From: Tragulus kanchil | Taxonomy: Eukaryota; Chordata; Mammalia; Artiodactyla; Tragulidae | Reading direction: 5' to 3' | Assembly (NCBI GenBank): GCA_022376925.1 | Contig: JAIOJX010000006.1 | Span: 56,143,658-56,207,657 of the forward strand | Length of the DNA stretch: 64,000 nt | Part shown: one piece after another, positions 38,752-49,165 of the stretch | Numbering within the stretch: the first letter of the stretch is position 1 | Layout: every line of letters begins with the position of its first letter | Notes under the pieces: model-generated | What the model was told of the DNA's origin: nothing | Databases searched by the model: none | Seen by the model: only the letters and a program-made list of their open reading frames with translations | Made by a program: the position numbers and the translations under genes

Positions 38752-40906
38752 GACCTGAGAAAATGTACCAGAGACTCGGCTGTGTGGTGCCAGAACATGA
38801 AGATGGCATCCAACTGTGGGGCCTTGCGGCATTGCCTGCAGACCGTCTGGAACAACCAACTGTGAAATCCCTTCCTTGTGACATATGCAAAGATGTCATC
38901 ACTATAGCCGGTGACCTGTTGAAAGGCAACTCCACTGAGGAAGAGATCCTCATGTACCTGTGAGGCCTTGGTGAATCATGCTAAGGTGGAATGTGACCAT
39001 GTGGGGCCCAGGATGGCCAACAAGAACTATGTGTGCAAGAACTATGCTAACCAGTATCTGGAAATTGTTATCCAAATGGTGATGAGTATGCAACCCAAGG
39101 AGGTCTGTGCACTGGTCAGCTTCTGTGAGGAGGTGAAGGAGATGCCCATGAAGACTTTGGTGCCTGCTAAGGTGGTCTTGGAGAATGTCATTCCTGCCCC
39201 AGAGCTGGTGGAGCCCATCAAGAAGGAGCCAGACCCAGCAAAAGTCGACATTTACTGTGAGGTGAGTGAGTACGTCGTGAAGGTGGTGGTCAAGCTGATT
39301 GACAGCAACAAGACTGAGGAAGAAATAATTCACACTTTGGACAAAGTGTGCTCAAAGCTGCCCATGTCCATTGTGGACCAGTGCCAGTAGGTAGCGAACA
39401 CTTATGGTGTTCACTCCTGGTGTTCAGCTCCATCCTGTTGATCCTCTTGGAAGAGACGAGCCCCGAGCTGGTGTGCAGCATGCTCCATCTCTGCTCCTCC
39501 TGGGAGCTGCTGGCAGTGATGGTGCACGTGATGCTGCAGAAGAACGGTAACTTCTGAGAGGTGTGCAGGAAGCTTGTGGGCTACTTGGACCGCAGTCTGT
39601 AGAAGAACAGCACCAAGGAAGAGATCCTGGCTGCCCTGGAGAAAGGCTGCGACCTCCTGTCTGACCCAAACCAGAAGCAGTGTAACCAGTTTGTGACTCA
39701 GTATGAGCCAGTGCTGGTAAAAGTCCTGGTGGAGGTGATGGACCTTTCCTTCATGTGTTTGAAAATTGGAGCTTTCCCCTCAGCCTGCAAGCCTCTTTTG
39801 GAAACAGATGAAAGGCATTGGTGGGGCCTTGCCCGGCATGGGGCTCTGCAGACCTGAGAAAATGTACCAGAGACTCGGCTGTGTGGTGCCAGAACATGAA
39901 GATGGCATCCAACTGTGGGGCCTTGCGGCATTGCCTGCAGACCGTCTGGAACAACCAACTGTGAAATCCCTTCCTTGTGACATATGCAAAGATGTCATCA
40001 CTATAGCCGGTGACCTGTTGAAAGGCAACTCCACTGAGGAAGAGATCCTCATGTACCTGTGAGGCCTTGGTGAATCATGCTAAGGTGGAATGTGACCATG
40101 TGGGGCCCAGGATGGCCAACAAGAACTATGTGTGCAAGAACTATGCTAACCAGTATCTGGAAATTGTTATCCAAATGGTGATGAGTATGCAACCCAAGGA
40201 GGTCTGTGCACTGGTCAGCTTCTGTGAGGAGGTGAAGGAGATGCCCATGAAGACTTTGGTGCCTGCTAAGGTGGTCTTGGAGAATGTCATTCCTGCCCCA
40301 GAGCTGGTGGAGCCCATCAAGAAGGAGCCAGACCCAGCAAAAGTCGACATTTACTGTGAGGTGAGTGAGTACGTCGTGAAGGTGGTGGTCAAGCTGATTG
40401 ACAGCAACAAGACTGAGGAAGAAATAATTCACACTTTGGACAAAGTGTGCTCAAAGCTGCCCATGTCCATTGTGGACCAGTGCCAGTAGGTAGCGAACAC
40501 TTATGGTGTTCACTCCTGGTGTTCAGCTCCATCCTGTTGATCCTCTTGGAAGAGACGAGCCCCGAGCTGGTGTGCAGCATGCTCCATCTCTGCTCCTCCT
40601 GGGAGCTGCTGGCAGTGATGGTGCACGTGATGCTGCAGAAGAACGGTAACTTCTGAGAGGTGTGCAGGAAGCTTGTGGGCTACTTGGACCGCAGTCTGTA
40701 GAAGAACAGCACCAAGGAAGAGATCCTGGCTGCCCTGGAGAAAGGCTGCGACCTCCTGTCTGACCCAAACCAGAAGCAGTGTAACCAGTTTGTGACTCAG
40801 TATGAGCCAGTGCTGGTAAAAGTCCTGGTGGAGGTGATGGACCTTTCCTTCATGTGTTTGAAAATTGGAGCTTTCCCCTCAGCCTGCAAGCCTCTTTTGG
40901 AAACAG
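38752..40906. repeat. Tandem duplication D14, offset 1099 bp
   Basis: Left copy to 39807, right copy clearly from 39851 (gacctgagaaaatg). The 43 bp between (39808-39850) begin tgaaaggcattgg, matching the retrocopy start at 38656, but then decay. So the right copy begins slightly further upstream with a degraded end. Both copies carry the same stops and the same large deletion. Confidence 0.95.
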
Positions 40907-42825
40907 AGAAGTGTGTTTGGGGTCTGAGCTACAGATGCCAGGACATGAAGCTGGAAGCCCTGTTCAATGCTGCTGAATATTGCAAGTGTCATGTGTGGAA
41001 CTAGAGGCACGCTCCATCCTGGAGAAACTGCAGCAACTTTTCTTGCTTGTGTGTCTGGGGGAACAAACTTGTCGCGGGCACCATGCAGGAGCTTACTCTG
41101 ATTACTATTCTTACTAGTTCTCACTTAGAGGCACTATATTAAATAGCTCAGAGACTGTTTTGCAGACAGGGTGTAGTCCCCTCAAGGTGTGAGCCTCAGA
41201 CTTAGACAATAAAGTGTCATGGTCTCGAGTATTGTCAGACCAAGAGTGGGTTTATTAATCATCAAATAAAGGCAAGCACAGATAATCAGAACTCAATTAA
41301 ATAAAGTCAGAACTCAATCAAATGCAAACAGATGTTCTTACTGCAGAGCTGGAGAGTCTTGGTCTCATATCGGGCGCAGCCGATCTCCGTTAGTGAGCTT
41401 CCCGCACAATCTTCCTTTACCCTTTTTATATTTTTTCCAACTAGAAATCTCAAGTTAATTAATAATGCTGAGAAAGCTTTTTGTTTCTCTAGAGATGCAA
41501 AAGAAGTCATCACAGGAGCCTTTTCTCCCCCACCAACACACTCTTGAGGAGAAACATTCTGAAATTACAAAGGGCGCTCCGAGTTGTAAAGTGTTTCATT
41601 ATCATTAAAAAGTGGTTAAGAGGAAGAATCTTTGTGGTCTGTATTGGTCTCAGAGAGGCGAGACTTGCAGACAGTGCTTATCCTTAGTGTGAGGAGACAT
41701 TTGTTGCCCGATATTTTTTTCTTAAATGCAGAAGAAAACGGTAACTTCTGAGAGGTGTGCAGGAAGCTTGTGGGCTACTTGGACCGCAGTCTGTAGAAGA
41801 ACAGCACCAAGGAAGAGATCCTGGCTGCCCTGGAGAAAGGCTGCGACCTCCTGTCTGACCCAAACCAGAAGCAGTGTAACCAGTTTGTGACTCAGTATGA
41901 GCCAGTGCTGGTAAAAGTCCTGGTGGAGGTGATGGACCTTTCCTTCATGTGTTTGAAAATTGGAGCTTTCCCCTCAGCCTGCAAGCCTCTTTTGGAAACA
42001 GAGAAGTGTGTTTGGGGTCTGAGCTACAGATGCCAGGACATGAAGCTGGAAGCCCTGTTCAATGCTGCTGAATATTGCAAGTGTCATGTGTGGAACTAGA
42101 GGCACGCTCCATCCTGGAGAAACTGCAGCAACTTTTCTTGCTTGTGTGTCTGGGGGAACAAACTTGTCGCGGGCACCATGCAGGAGCTTACTCTGATTAC
42201 TATTCTTACTAGTTCTCACTTAGAGGCACTATATTAAATAGCTCAGAGACTGTTTTGCAGACAGGGTGTAGTCCCCTCAAGGTGTGAGCCTCAGACTTAG
42301 ACAATAAAGTGTCATGGTCTCGAGTATTGTCAGACCAAGAGTGGGTTTATTAATCATCAAATAAAGGCAAGCACAGATAATCAGAACTCAATTAAATAAA
42401 GTCAGAACTCAATCAAATGCAAACAGATGTTCTTACTGCAGAGCTGGAGAGTCTTGGTCTCATATCGGGCGCAGCCGATCTCCGTTAGTGAGCTTCCCGC
42501 ACAATCTTCCTTTACCCTTTTTATATTTTTTCCAACTAGAAATCTCAAGTTAATTAATAATGCTGAGAAAGCTTTTTGTTTCTCTAGAGATGCAAAAGAA
42601 GTCATCACAGGAGCCTTTTCTCCCCCACCAACACACTCTTGAGGAGAAACATTCTGAAATTACAAAGGGCGCTCCGAGTTGTAAAGTGTTTCATTATCAT
42701 TAAAAAGTGGTTAAGAGGAAGAATCTTTGTGGTCTGTATTGGTCTCAGAGAGGCGAGACTTGCAGACAGTGCTTATCCTTAGTGTGAGGAGACATTTGTC
42801 TGCTCAGCCCGGATATCTTTTCTTA
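40630..42825. repeat. Tandem duplication D15, offset 1095 bp
   Basis: Left copy to about 41724, right copy from about 41725. The last 25 bp of the left copy (ttgttgcccgatattttttt) is a degraded version of 42795-42820. It covers the PSAP C-terminus and most of the LTR. Confidence 0.95.
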
Positions 42826-42869
42826 ATCTTTCCTGTGAGAAGTGAACATGACTTTACTTGCGCATGACA
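41070..42869 (-). mobile_element. Solo LTR in the PSAP pseudogene 3'UTR
   Basis: Terminal TGTC...GACA inverted ends with a 4-bp target-site duplication aact at 41066-41069 and 42870-42873. Read on the minus strand it has a TATA-like element (complement 41421-41436) and an AATAAA signal (complement 41251-41256), in the U3-R-U5 order of a retroviral LTR. True length is about 705 bp after removing the 1095-bp duplication. The flanks join to continuous PSAP 3'UTR. A 4-bp duplication fits class I (gamma-like) endogenous retroviruses. No internal viral genes present. Confidence 0.85.
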
Positions 42870-44937
42870 AACTCTGTTGATTTGGCTGTAAAAATAGGCC
42901 CCTCTCCCTCAGTCCCCTTCTCCTCTCTCTCCCTGAGCACTGCTGTCAGTAGAAGGCTGACGTGGTTCCTTCCTGCTGAACGGATGCCAACATAGCATAC
43001 ACTGGAGGTCTTCTGAGTCTCCCTACATGTGGTCACGCAGAGGAAGTGAGGGAACTCTGGCTGGGCCTTGGGTGCTGAGGCCTCTGCCTACTGTTTATGA
43101 GGGGCTTTTCCCCCTCATGGGCCTGCTGACTGCAAAACAAAGAAAGTTTTATGTGAAAGATGAGAGACTCAGAATAATTAGACTTTTTTAAACAGTGTGG
43201 TTCTCACTGCAACAATTGTTGGAAGCAGCTGCTCAGGAGACCTGCTGGGGTCAGGCTCATTATCCCTGGGTCAGCCTTCAGTTTGGCTTTTTTGTCTTTC
43301 CTGATGGATGCGTTGTATTGAGTTCTGTAGTTTGGGGTGGGAGGGGAAAAACTTAATCTGCCTGAATGTAACCTGTTAGCTCTTTTGTGGAAGTCCTTTG
43401 GCTTGCACGCGTGCGCATGTGTGTGTGTGGACCATGGTGACGCCTCTTGCCTGCTCTTGTGTCTACCTTGCTGCCCAGTGTCTGCTCTGGGCAGGACTGC
43501 CCCTTCCCTCTGACCCCCATCTTGTAGATGTTCTTTTTGACCTGCAAATAAATGTGGGTGGCAAGCTCCTAACCCTCTGGTTTCCAGGTAGAGAGTCTGC
43601 TGGGTGTGCCATCCTGGGGTCTCAGCTGCCACCCTGCCTTCTTTCCCATTTAGCTGCATCTTCTCCACTCCCAGTTACCAGGAGACAGCAGATGTGTGGT
43701 TGCTATTAAATGAACTTAATGATTTTTGGTATGTTTTCACTAAAATTTCTGTGATTTAACAATAAAGTCATCACAGGAGCCTTTTCTCCCCCACCAACAC
43801 ACTCTTGAGGAGAAACATTCTGAAATTACAAAGGGCGCTCCGAGTTGTAAAGTGTTTCATTATCATTAAAAAGTGGTTAAGAGGAAGAATCTTTGTGGTC
43901 TGTATTGGTCTCAGAGAGGCGAGACTTGCAGACAGTGCTTATCCTTAGTGTGAGGAGACATTTGTCTGCTCAGCCCGGATATCTTTTCTTAATCTTTCCT
44001 GTGAGAAGTGAACATGACTTTACTTGCGCATGACAAACTCTGTTGATTTGGCTGTAAAAATAGGCCCCTCTCCCTCAGTCCCCTTCTCCTCTCTCTCCCT
44101 GAGCACTGCTGTCAGTAGAAGGCTGACGTGGTTCCTTCCTGCTGAACGGATGCCAACATAGCATACACTGGAGGTCTTCTGAGTCTCCCTACATGTGGTC
44201 ACGCAGAGGAAGTGAGGGAACTCTGGCTGGGCCTTGGGTGCTGAGGCCTCTGCCTACTGTTTATGAGGGGCTTTTCCCCCTCATGGGCCTGCTGACTGCA
44301 AAACAAAGAAAGTTTTATGTGAAAGATGAGAGACTCAGAATAATTAGACTTTTTTAAACAGTGTGGTTCTCACTGCAACAATTGTTGGAAGCAGCTGCTC
44401 AGGAGACCTGCTGGGGTCAGGCTCATTATCCCTGGGTCAGCCTTCAGTTTGGCTTTTTTGTCTTTCCTGATGGATGCGTTGTATTGAGTTCTGTAGTTTG
44501 GGGTGGGAGGGGAAAAACTTAATCTGCCTGAATGTAACCTGTTAGCTCTTTTGTGGAAGTCCTTTGGCTTGCACGCGTGCGCATGTGTGTGTGTGGACCA
44601 TGGTGACGCCTCTTGCCTGCTCTTGTGTCTACCTTGCTGCTCAGTGTCTGCTCTGGGCAGGACTGCCCCTTCCCTCTGACCCCCATCTTGTAGATGTTCT
44701 TTTTGACCTGCAAATAAATGTGGGTGGCAAGCTCCTAACCCTCTGGTTTCCAGGTAGAGAGTCTGCTGGGTGTGCCATCCTGGGGTCTCAGCTGCCACCC
44801 TGCCTTCTTTCCCATTTAGCTGCATCTTCTCCACTCCCAGTTACCAGGAGACAGCAAGATGTGTGGTTGCTATTAAATGAACTTAATGATTTTTTTGGTA
44901 TGTTTTTCACTAAAATTTCTGTGATTTAACAATAAAG
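42598..44937. repeat. Tandem duplication D16, offset 1166 bp
   Basis: Left copy to about 43763, right copy 43764-44937. It carries the LTR end and the PSAP 3'UTR. Differences: C/T at 43475/44641, and 1-2 bp homopolymer losses in the last 60 bp of the left copy. Confidence 0.95.
43766..44035 (-). mobile_element. LTR part repeated inside D16
   Basis: Repeats 42600-42869 of the LTR, again ending gaca|aact. Redundant with the main LTR. Confidence 0.85.
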
Positions 44938-44958
44938 TCTGTCAACCAGAAAAAAAAA

Positions 44959-44974
44959 AAGACACTGATGAAAG
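44959..44974. repeat. 3' target-site duplication of the PSAP retrocopy
   Basis: Exact repeat of 38646-38661, directly after the A-run. L1 ORF2 sequence resumes from here. Confidence 0.95.
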
Positions 44975-45578
44975 AAATCAAAGAAGATATAAATAGATGG
45001 AGATATATTTCATGTTCCTGAGTTGGAAGAATCAGTATTTTAAAAATGATTTTACTATCAAACTTAATTTACACATTCAATGTGATCCATATCAAATTAC
45101 CAATTGTGTTTTTTACAGAACTAGAACAGAAGCTATCACAATTCATATGGAAACACAAACATCCTGGAGATGCAAAGCAATCTTGAGAAAGAAGAACGGC
45201 ATCAAACCTTCCTGACTTCAGACTACACTACAAAGCGACAGTCATCAAGACAGTATGGTACTGACACGAAAACAGAAGTATAGACAAATGGAACAAGACA
45301 GAGAGCCCAGAGATAAATCAGTGCACTTATGGGTACCTTATTTTTGACAAAGGAGGCAAGAATATACAGTGGTGCAAAGACAACCTCTTCAACAAAGTAT
45401 GCTGGGAAAAACGGACAGCTACATGTAAAAGAATGAAGTCGGAACAGTGTCTAACATCATACACAAAGATAAACTCAAATGGATGAAAGGCCTGACTGTA
45501 AGACCAGAGACCATAAAACTCTTGGAGAAAAGCATAGGTAGAATGCTCAATGACATAAATCAAAACAAGATCTTCTAT

Positions 45579-46107
45579 TGTTATAACCAGGCTTCAGGAA
45601 ACAACCTACACAGAGCAACAAAGTAAACAGTGGAGGGCATTTATTACACCAGTGGGTCCGATGCCTCTATTTTAGCCAAGGACCCTGAGCAGAACTTGTG
45701 GCTAACATTTATACCTAATGCCTAGTGCACAAACCCACATCCCAAACACCTGAGGTTGCCTAGGAAACATTTAAGGAAAAAAGTATGCTTTGGTTGCCAT
45801 TACAAAGGTACAATTGAATATTATCTAAGTATATTGCTTAGCTTGTCTCAACATGGATTTATTAACCAGGATCACAAATAGTGATCTATCATATGCTGGA
45901 CATTTCATTTTCTTGGCCTAGGGGAGGCTTGGCTCTGAGGTTTCCTTGGTCAGGTTCTCATCAGCCTGGAAAGCCTAGTTGACAGTTAATTTTTCATCTC
46001 CATGACAGTCAAAACACAGTCAAGAGTTCACTGAAAGTGTAAGATGGAGTCCTCTTCCTCAAGATGGAGTCAGGTTAGTCAGGGTAGCCTGTTCCTTTCT
46101 TCCTTCA
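45579..46107 (-). mobile_element. Solo LTR in L1 ORF2
   Basis: 529 bp, TG...CA ends, 4-bp target-site duplication ctat at 45575-45578 and 46108-46111. Minus-strand reading gives a TATA-like element (complement 45708-45713) and AATAAA (complement 45640-45645). It contains two gactccatctt-type direct motifs seen in class I mammalian LTRs. The L1 reading resumes exactly after the duplication. Confidence 0.9.
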
Positions 46108-46676
46108 CTATGAGCCGCCTCTTAGAGTGATAGAAATAAAGACAAAGGTAAGCAAGTGGGACCTGATTAAACTTAAAAGCTTTTGCATAGCAAAAGAAAC
46201 TATAAACAAGGTGAAAAGACAACCTTCAGCGTGGTAGAAAATAATAGAAATTGTGTTTTTAACAAAAAAAACCCTTTCCCTTGAGAAAGAAGAACGGCAT
46301 CAAACCTTCCTGACTTCAGACTACACTACAAAGCGACAGTCATCAAGACAGTATGGTACTGACACGAAAACAGAAGTATAGACAAATGGAACAAGACAGA
46401 GAGCCCAGAGATAAATCAGTGCACTTATGGGTACCTTATTTTTGACAAAGGAGGCAAGAATATACAGTGGTGCAAAGACAACCTCTTCAACAAAGTATGC
46501 TGGTAAAAACGGACAGCTACATGTAAAAGAATGAAGTCGGAACAGTGTCTAACATCATACACAAAGATAAACTCAAATGGATGAAAGGCCTGACTGTAAG
46601 ACCAGAGACCATAAAACTCTTGGAGAAAAGCATAGGTAGAATGCTCAATGACATAAATCAAAACAAGATCTTCTAT

Positions 46677-47205
46677 TGTTATAACCAGGCTTCAGGAAAC
46701 AACCTACACAGAGCAACAAAGTAAACAGTGGAGGGCATTTATTACACCAGTGGGTCCGATGCCTCTATTTTAGCCAAGGACCCTGAGCAGAACTTGTGGC
46801 TAACATTTATACCTAATGCCTAGTGCACAAACCCACATCCCAAACACCTGAGGTTGCCTAGGAAACATTTAAGGAAAAAAGTATGCTTTGGTTGCCATTA
46901 CAAAGGTACAATTGAATATTATCTAAGTATATTGCTTAGCTTGTCTCAACATGGATTTATTAACCAGGATCACAAATAGTGATCTATCATATGCTGGACA
47001 TTTCATTTTCTTGGCCTAGGGGAGGCTTGGCTCTGAGGTTTCCTTGGTCAGGTTCTCATCAGCCTGGAAAGCCTAGTTGACAGTTAATTTTTCATCTCCA
47101 TGACAGTCAAAACACAGTCAAGAGTTCACTGAAAGTGTAAGATGGAGTCCTCTTCCTCAAGATGGAGTCAGGTTAGTCAGGGTAGCCTGTTCCTTTCTTC
47201 CTTCA
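46677..47205 (-). mobile_element. Same LTR, second copy inside D17
   Basis: Copy of 45579-46107 at offset 1098, with identical flanks and target-site duplication. Two independent insertions could not share both flanks, so this is one LTR counted twice. Confidence 0.9.
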
Positions 47206-47950
47206 CTATGAGCCGCCTCTTAGAGTGATAGAAATAAAGACAAAGGTAAGCAAGTGGGACCTGATTAAACTTAAAAGCTTTTGCATAGCAAAAGAAACTA
47301 TAAACAAGGTGAAAAGACAACCTTCAGCGTGGTAGAAAATAATAGAAAATGAAACAACTGACAAAGAATTAATTTCCAAAATATAGAAGCAGCTCAGACA
47401 ACTCAACACCAAAAGAACAACTTAATTAAAAAATGGAAAAAAGACCTAAACAGACATCTCTCCAAAGAAGACATACAGATGGCCAAAAACACACGAAAAG
47501 GTGCTCAGCATCGCTCATTGTTAGAGAAATGCAAATCAAAACCACAGTGAACTATCACCTCACACCAGTCGGAATGGCCACCATCAAAAAATCTACAAAT
47601 AATAAATGCTAGAAAGAGTGTTGAGAAAGGGGAATCCTCTTTACTGTTGGTGGGAATGTGAACTGATACAGGCACTATGGAAGACAGTGTGAAAATTCTG
47701 CAAAAAAACCTAAGAATAGAGCCATCATATGACCCAGCAGTCCTACTACTAGGCATATATCCTGAGGAAATCAAAATTGAAAGAGACACATGTACTCCAT
47801 TGTTCATTTCAGCGCTATTTACAATAACTAGAACATGGAAGCAACCTAGATGTTCATTGACAGATGAATGGATAATGAAGATGTGGTGCATATATATGAT
47901 GGAAAATTGCTCAGCCATAAAAAGAAATGCATTTGAATCAGTTCTAATCA

Positions 47951-48480
47951 AAAGGAACTAATAGGCAGATTTGATAAAGAGGCAGCAGGTCCCAAGGAGG
48001 AGAAGGGGTGGAAAAAGGAGAAAGAAAGGCAAAGAATTTCAATGCTGAAACTGAAACTAACTTTATTGTCGTATGTTAATGCTGTGGGCCTAGCAAGGTC
48101 TTTACATTAGAATGTCTCATCCAACCCCGAGGCCTGGAGACTATCCTCTAGCTAATCTCATGTTAATGTTGTGGGTATGGGCCTACAGGGCCTTTACAAT
48201 TGTAAAATATTCTTTTAAACAACTGTTAATAACCAACTGAAAAAGTATAAAATGCCAGACCTAAAGTTACTTTGAGGATTCTCTTCTATCCCTCTTCCAG
48301 TGTCTATGCTGGAATAGATACTTCTCTCTCTCTCTCTATCCTCTTTTCTTAATAAACTTATTTCACAAAGCTCTGAGTGACCATTGCCGAGTCTTTTTGA
48401 TCTCAATGTGAATTCTTCTCTGTTGGAGATTAAGAATCCGACACCGTTTATGGTAACCTACCATCATCTATCACCTATTA
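47951..48480 (+). mobile_element. LTR-like insert near the L1 3' end
   Basis: 530 bp between taatca repeats at 47945-47950 and 48481-48486, interrupting L1 sequence that is continuous across the flanks. It has a TATA-like gtataaaatg (about 48246) and AATAAA at 48351 after a (tc)n tract, the spacing expected of a U3-R boundary. The ends do not read TG...CA, so boundaries or class are uncertain; a 6-bp duplication would fit a class II LTR. Confidence 0.6.
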
Positions 48481-48910
48481 TAATCAGGTGAATGAGTCTA
48501 GAACCTATTATACAGAGTGAGGTTTGTCACAGGCAGAAAGATAAGTGTTGTATACTGACACATGCATATGAAATCTAGAAAAATGGTGTTGATAGATGAT
48601 TATGCAGACAGCAATGAAGAAGTGGACATGGAGAACAGTCTTACAGGCATTGCTGGGAGGGAGGTGAATATGCTGTGGGACTTGGGGACCTCAAGCAATG
48701 GGTTCTGTGTCAACCTTGAGGTGTGGTATGGGAAGAGAGTTGGGGGGAGTTTCAGGGGGAACATATGTATACCTATGGTGGATTTGGGTCAATAAGCAAC
48801 AGTAAACAACAAAACCCTGTGAAAGAATAATAATAATAAATAAAATTTGGATGAAATAAAAAAAGGGAGGATTAGGATGGAGATAAATATGAGCAGGGAA
48901 AGAAAGAAGT

Positions 48911-49165
48911 ATCTTTTTTAAAATGGAAGTATAGTTGCTCTACAGTATCATATATAGGTGCACAATATATTAATTCACATTTTTAAAGGTTACACTTCAT
49001 TTACAGTTTTATAAAATATTGGCTATATTATCTGTGTTGTTCAGTATATCCTTGTAGCTTATTTCATACCTAATAATTTTTACCTTTACTCCTCTATCCT
49101 TATATTGCCCCTCCCTTTCTTCACTGATTTGTTCTTTCTGAGTCTGCTTTTTTTGTTGTTATAGG
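48911..49165 (-). mobile_element. L1 3'UTR fragment
   Basis: Reversed L1 3' end: aaaatggaagtatagttgctc, a ctacagtatcatatat block, and pyrimidine-rich gcccctccctttcttc. Repeated at 49988-50242 by D18. Confidence 0.7.

Larger units (their letters stand above)
38662..44958 (+). pseudogene. PSAP: PSAP (prosaposin) processed pseudogene
   Basis: Intronless copy of prosaposin mRNA, the precursor of lysosomal saposins A-D. ATG at 38692: [17 protein letters not shown] signal peptide, then [11 protein letters not shown] (first saposin A-type domain) and [18 protein letters not shown] (start of saposin A). A deletion of about 140 codons joins saposin A to late saposin B ([24 protein letters not shown]). 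Saposin C ([14 protein letters not shown]), saposin D (EVCRKLVGYLDRSL) and the C-terminal saposin A-type domain ([13 protein letters not shown] to CHVWN) follow. A frameshift after about codon 57 and several stops make it non-functional. A 3'UTR, AATAAA at 44931 and a poly(A) tail at 44950-44960 follow, with a 16-bp target-site duplication: L1-mediated retrotransposition. An LTR splits the 3'UTR; three duplications (D14-D16) inflate the length from about 2.9 kb. Confidence 0.93.
45182..47350. repeat. Tandem duplication D17, offset 1098 bp
   Basis: Left copy to about 46251, right copy clearly from 46280. Filler at 46252-46279 resembles 45103-45120 (ttgtgttttt) with losses, so the right copy starts with a degraded end. 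One difference is g/t at 45414/46504. Confidence 0.95.
32311..48876 (+). mobile_element. Old near-full-length L1, heavily interrupted
   Basis: Plus-strand L1 running from a 5'UTR (aggccaagctggcagagtag at the start), through an ORF1 remnant (about 34.2-35.2 kb), an ORF2 endonuclease region (from about 35.25 kb), reverse transcriptase (37.6-38.6 kb) and the ORF2 C-terminus (46.2-47.95 kb), to a 3'UTR and A-rich end at about 48864. ggagaattagg (32311-32321) and ggaggattagg (48866-48876) look like a target-site duplication with one mismatch. Interrupted by the PSAP retrocopy (38662-44958) and by two LTR-type inserts. After subtracting inserts and duplications it is about 7 kb, the size of a complete L1. 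All frames contain stops. Confidence 0.85.

Noticed and set aside
39042..39333. Histidine- or serine-rich minus-strand open frames opposite the PSAP copy
   Set aside because: They are antisense shadows of the GC-richer prosaposin coding sequence.
41070..44035. A provirus carrying host PSAP sequence between two LTRs
   Set aside because: No retroviral internal sequence is seen, and the arrangement vanishes when the D15 and D16 duplications are collapsed.
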